A stretch of 64,000 nt of DNA from positions 2,418,001 through 2,482,000 of the forward strand of contig CP104793.1 in NCBI GenBank assembly GCA_025916135.1, in the 5' to 3' direction. Under the pieces are notes generated by a model that was not told where the DNA came from, searched no databases, and saw nothing but the letters and a program-made list of their open reading frames with translations. This DNA comes from Rhodobacteraceae bacterium D3-12. GTDB lineage: Bacteria > Pseudomonadota > Alphaproteobacteria > Rhodobacterales > Rhodobacteraceae. A program made the position numbers and the translations under genes. This document shows positions 62,347-64,000 of this stretch, in pieces; position 1 is the stretch's first letter, and the number at the start of each line of letters is the position of its first letter.

Positions 62347-62979
62347 TCAGCGCGGACCGTGCCAATCAATCTGGCAAATCTCGGCGCTGCGGCCTTCAAA
62401 ATCCCAAACCCGGCCAAAGGCACGCACGCGCCCCTTGGTGGCGGTCGCCACCGTGATGTCTGGGCCCATCCAGTATTCGGTGTTGGTCACGACCATATCC
62501 TTGCCGTCCTTGCCTTCAACCGGAATAACCGACCCTTGGATCTTCTTGCCAACCATCAGGCGGCGTTCCTTGCCTTCGGTCTCAAACGAAACCGGTGCGC
62601 GCTCCGCCCCAAGGAACTCTCCGACCAACATGCCAAACAGGCCGGTGGTGCCGCGCGCCGCGCCGGAAAAGATCGCCTCGAACGCCGCATATTGCGCATC
62701 ATTCGCCCGGTCATCAATAAACACCGCCGCTTTCCAGTTGCCGCGCCCCATGTTCCCCGGAATTTCAAGGAACAGACCGATGTTCAACCCCGACAGGCTT
62801 TCCTTACCATAGCTGCCATCGTCAATCCTGATCCCGGCCCAGGCCTGGCAATGGCCCTCGGTGGGCGGGTGCTTGCCCAGGCTCACCACGCAGGGGCAGA
62901 ACACTGTGCAATTACAGTTGAGAATAAGTTCGCCCTTGATCGTCCAGGGGATCGTGCCAACCTCGCCGTCCAACGCCAT
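62347..62979 (-). CDS. DUF1326 domain protein
   Basis: A 210-residue DUF1326 protein starting WTIKGELILNCNCTVFCPCV; the N-terminal cysteine cluster (CNCTVFCPC) suggests metal binding. Usually encoded beside a DUF2182 membrane protein, as here (33-base gap). Function unknown; a metal-related pair is plausible. Confidence 0.88.
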   Translation of the reverse strand: MALDGEVGTIPWTIKGELILNCNCTVFCPCVVSLGKHPPTEGHCQAWAGIRIDDGSYGKESLSGLNIGLFLEIPGNMGRGNWKAAVFIDDRANDAQYAAFEAIFSGAARGTTGLFGMLVGEFLGAERAPVSFETEGKERRLMVGKKIQGSVIPVEGKDGKDMVVTNTEYWMGPDITVATATKGRVRAFGRVWDFEGRSAEICQIDWHGPR

Positions 62980-63012
62980 GAAGTCTCTCCTCTTTGTTTG
63001 TCTCTTTTCGCC

Positions 63013-63777
63013 CTAAACGATCGCGCTCACACCGGTCCAAACCGCGCCCAGCACAAGCGCCACCCCCACAGGCCGGGTAACCCAGCGCCCGATCTCGGGA
63101 AGCTTTTCCAACGTCATCAACACCATCGCCAGCCCCATGAAGGCGATGTTCATGACACCCCCGACAAACGCCAGCAGCATCAGCGCCCAGCAACAGCCAA
63201 GACAAACAGCCCCCAACCGTAAACCATTACTCCACGGCCCCTCATCCCAATGCTGCATGAAAAAACTCAAAGGGCGGCGGCATTTCGACAGGCACGCCTC
63301 CTTGAGGGCGGTAAACTGATAGGCCCCCGCCAGCCCCAGCAACGCCGCTGATAGCAAGCCCGAGCGGCTGTCTCCAAACGCGCTGATCAAATCGGCCTGA
63401 TAAAGCGCCAACTGCAACGCCGCCGCCAGCACGGAAAAGCCCAACCAGACCGCGACATAGCCCGCCACCAGATGCGAAAACCGGGTGTTTTCGGCGCTAT
63501 GGCCAAGGTCATCATAGGTGGCAAAAGCCGGCAAAGCCGTCGGCGCCATCATCGCCGCGCTCATCAACATCCACATGCCGGTGATCCGCACCGCCCCCGC
63601 CGCATCCGGCGTCAGGCTGCACAGGCTCGCCCAAAACTCGCGCCCGTAAATCTGCCCGGCAATCCGCAAATCCTGCGGCACCGCCATCAGCAAAAGCATG
63701 ATCCACGCCAACAGGATCAGCCCGAAAAGCAACAGCCAATGCGCGCCGCGCATCGCTCTGATCCGTTCAGCCAGCAT
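63013..63777 (-). CDS. DUF2182 membrane protein
   Basis: A 254-residue integral membrane protein with about seven hydrophobic segments and the DUF2182 signature MWMLMSAAMMAPTALPAFAT (Met-rich) plus CRRPLSFFMQHW and LGCCWALMLLAFVGG. Met/Cys-rich membrane segments hint at metal handling. Start at 63777 follows GGAGGAGG by 6 bases. Divergent from the GntR gene with two palindromes between. Confidence 0.88.
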   Translation of the reverse strand: MLAERIRAMRGAHWLLLFGLILLAWIMLLLMAVPQDLRIAGQIYGREFWASLCSLTPDAAGAVRITGMWMLMSAAMMAPTALPAFATYDDLGHSAENTRFSHLVAGYVAVWLGFSVLAAALQLALYQADLISAFGDSRSGLLSAALLGLAGAYQFTALKEACLSKCRRPLSFFMQHWDEGPWSNGLRLGAVCLGCCWALMLLAFVGGVMNIAFMGLAMVLMTLEKLPEIGRWVTRPVGVALVLGAVWTGVSAIV

Positions 63778-63824
63778 GGCGTCCTCCTCCAAACCCCTTG
63801 GCGACTCACATGTCTTCTGCTTAA

Positions 63825-63867
63825 TGTCAGACAATTGCCATCACGGCGCAAGCGTAAATGTCTGACA
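63825..63867. promoter_or_regulatory. Twin GntR-type operator candidates
   Basis: TGTCAGACA (63825-63833) and TGTCTGACA (63859-63867) are reverse complements of one another, each a near-palindrome GTC-N-GAC, both followed by ATTG. FadR-type GntR operators have this TNGTNNNACNA-like form. They lie 34 bases apart between the DUF2182 and GntR genes; the second abuts the GntR start codon. Confidence 0.55.
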
Positions 63868-63868
63868 A

Positions 63869-64000
63869 TTGAAAATTGACCCTCAAAGCTCCGCCGACCT
63901 CTCGGCCCAAATTGCCAAGGCGATCCGCGATGCCATCGTCTCCGGCGAGCTGATCGTTGATGAGCGCCTCCCCTCCGAGGCCGAACTCTCCGAGCAATTC
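63869..64000 (+). CDS. GntR family regulator, N-terminal part (runs off window)
   Basis: The frame from TTG 63869 reads LKIDPQSSADLSAQIAKAIR, DAIVSGELIVDERLPSEAEL, SEQF, the start of a GntR winged helix of the FadR subgroup. An ATG just upstream (63859) stops after four codons, so TTG is the likely start. The effector domain lies beyond the window. Confidence 0.75.
   Translation, partial: MKIDPQSSADLSAQIAKAIRDAIVSGELIVDERLPSEAELSEQF

Noticed and set aside
1-64000. CRISPR arrays, rRNA genes, integrons
   Set aside because: No regularly spaced repeats with unique spacers, no rRNA sequence and no attC-like arrays were seen; the only RNA gene recognised is tRNA-Ser.

Overview
The window reads as an alphaproteobacterium of the Rhodobacterales (Roseobacter-type). 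The clearest marker is the chromosomal order photolyase - cyclopropane fatty acid synthase - trgA - trgB (GGCT-NUDIX) - cysK at 50.6-56.0 kb, known from Rhodobacter sphaeroides. TRAP and branched-chain ABC uptake operons, DUF2182/DUF1326 partners, AcuI and BCCT genes fit the same group.

Layout. 0-2.3 kb: a frameshifted metallo-beta-lactamase gene divergent from a ferredoxin reductase. 2.5-5.0 kb: a DUF3489-DUF2924-serine recombinase cassette with a broken recombinase and a cluster of short repeats behind it. 5.5-15.8 kb: a catabolic locus. A long leftward operon (N-formylglutamate amidohydrolase-like, isochorismatase-like, M20 peptidase, alpha/beta hydrolase, then a complete Liv-type ABC transporter) is divergent from an RpiR regulator coupled to a frameshifted glutamine synthetase-like gene. 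15.8-21.8 kb: a mosaic of an IS3-family element, a prophage-like fragment (ParB-methyltransferase, DUF7220, terminase small subunit cut by the IS), two GreA/Rnk-like genes and an IS3 remnant. 21.9-29.1 kb: an IclR-controlled leftward operon of TRAP transporter, MDR reductase, enoyl-CoA hydratase and acyl-CoA synthetase.

30.2-45.7 kb is an accessory, lower-GC defence-like island, all on the + strand: (i) an unknown helical protein plus a QueC-like/winged-helix protein; (ii) a second, intact DUF2924-serine recombinase cassette in a tightly coupled five-gene operon; (iii) a seven-gene run of C5 methyltransferase, GIY-YIG endonuclease, Vsr, unknown, ParB-like, SNF2 ATPase and DUF3883 nuclease-like genes; (iv) a DGQHR-like protein paired with a HEPN-motif protein. 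The island stops at a tRNA-Ser(GGA) whose 3' end faces it. From there to the end the sequence is visibly GC-richer, ordinary chromosome, almost entirely on the - strand.

The best candidates for undescribed biology are modules (iii), (iv) and (i). A caution applies throughout: at least seven single-base frameshifts interrupt otherwise well-preserved genes, most at short runs of G or C, and one of them is in the core gene cysK. Some or all may be assembly errors rather than real pseudogenes.
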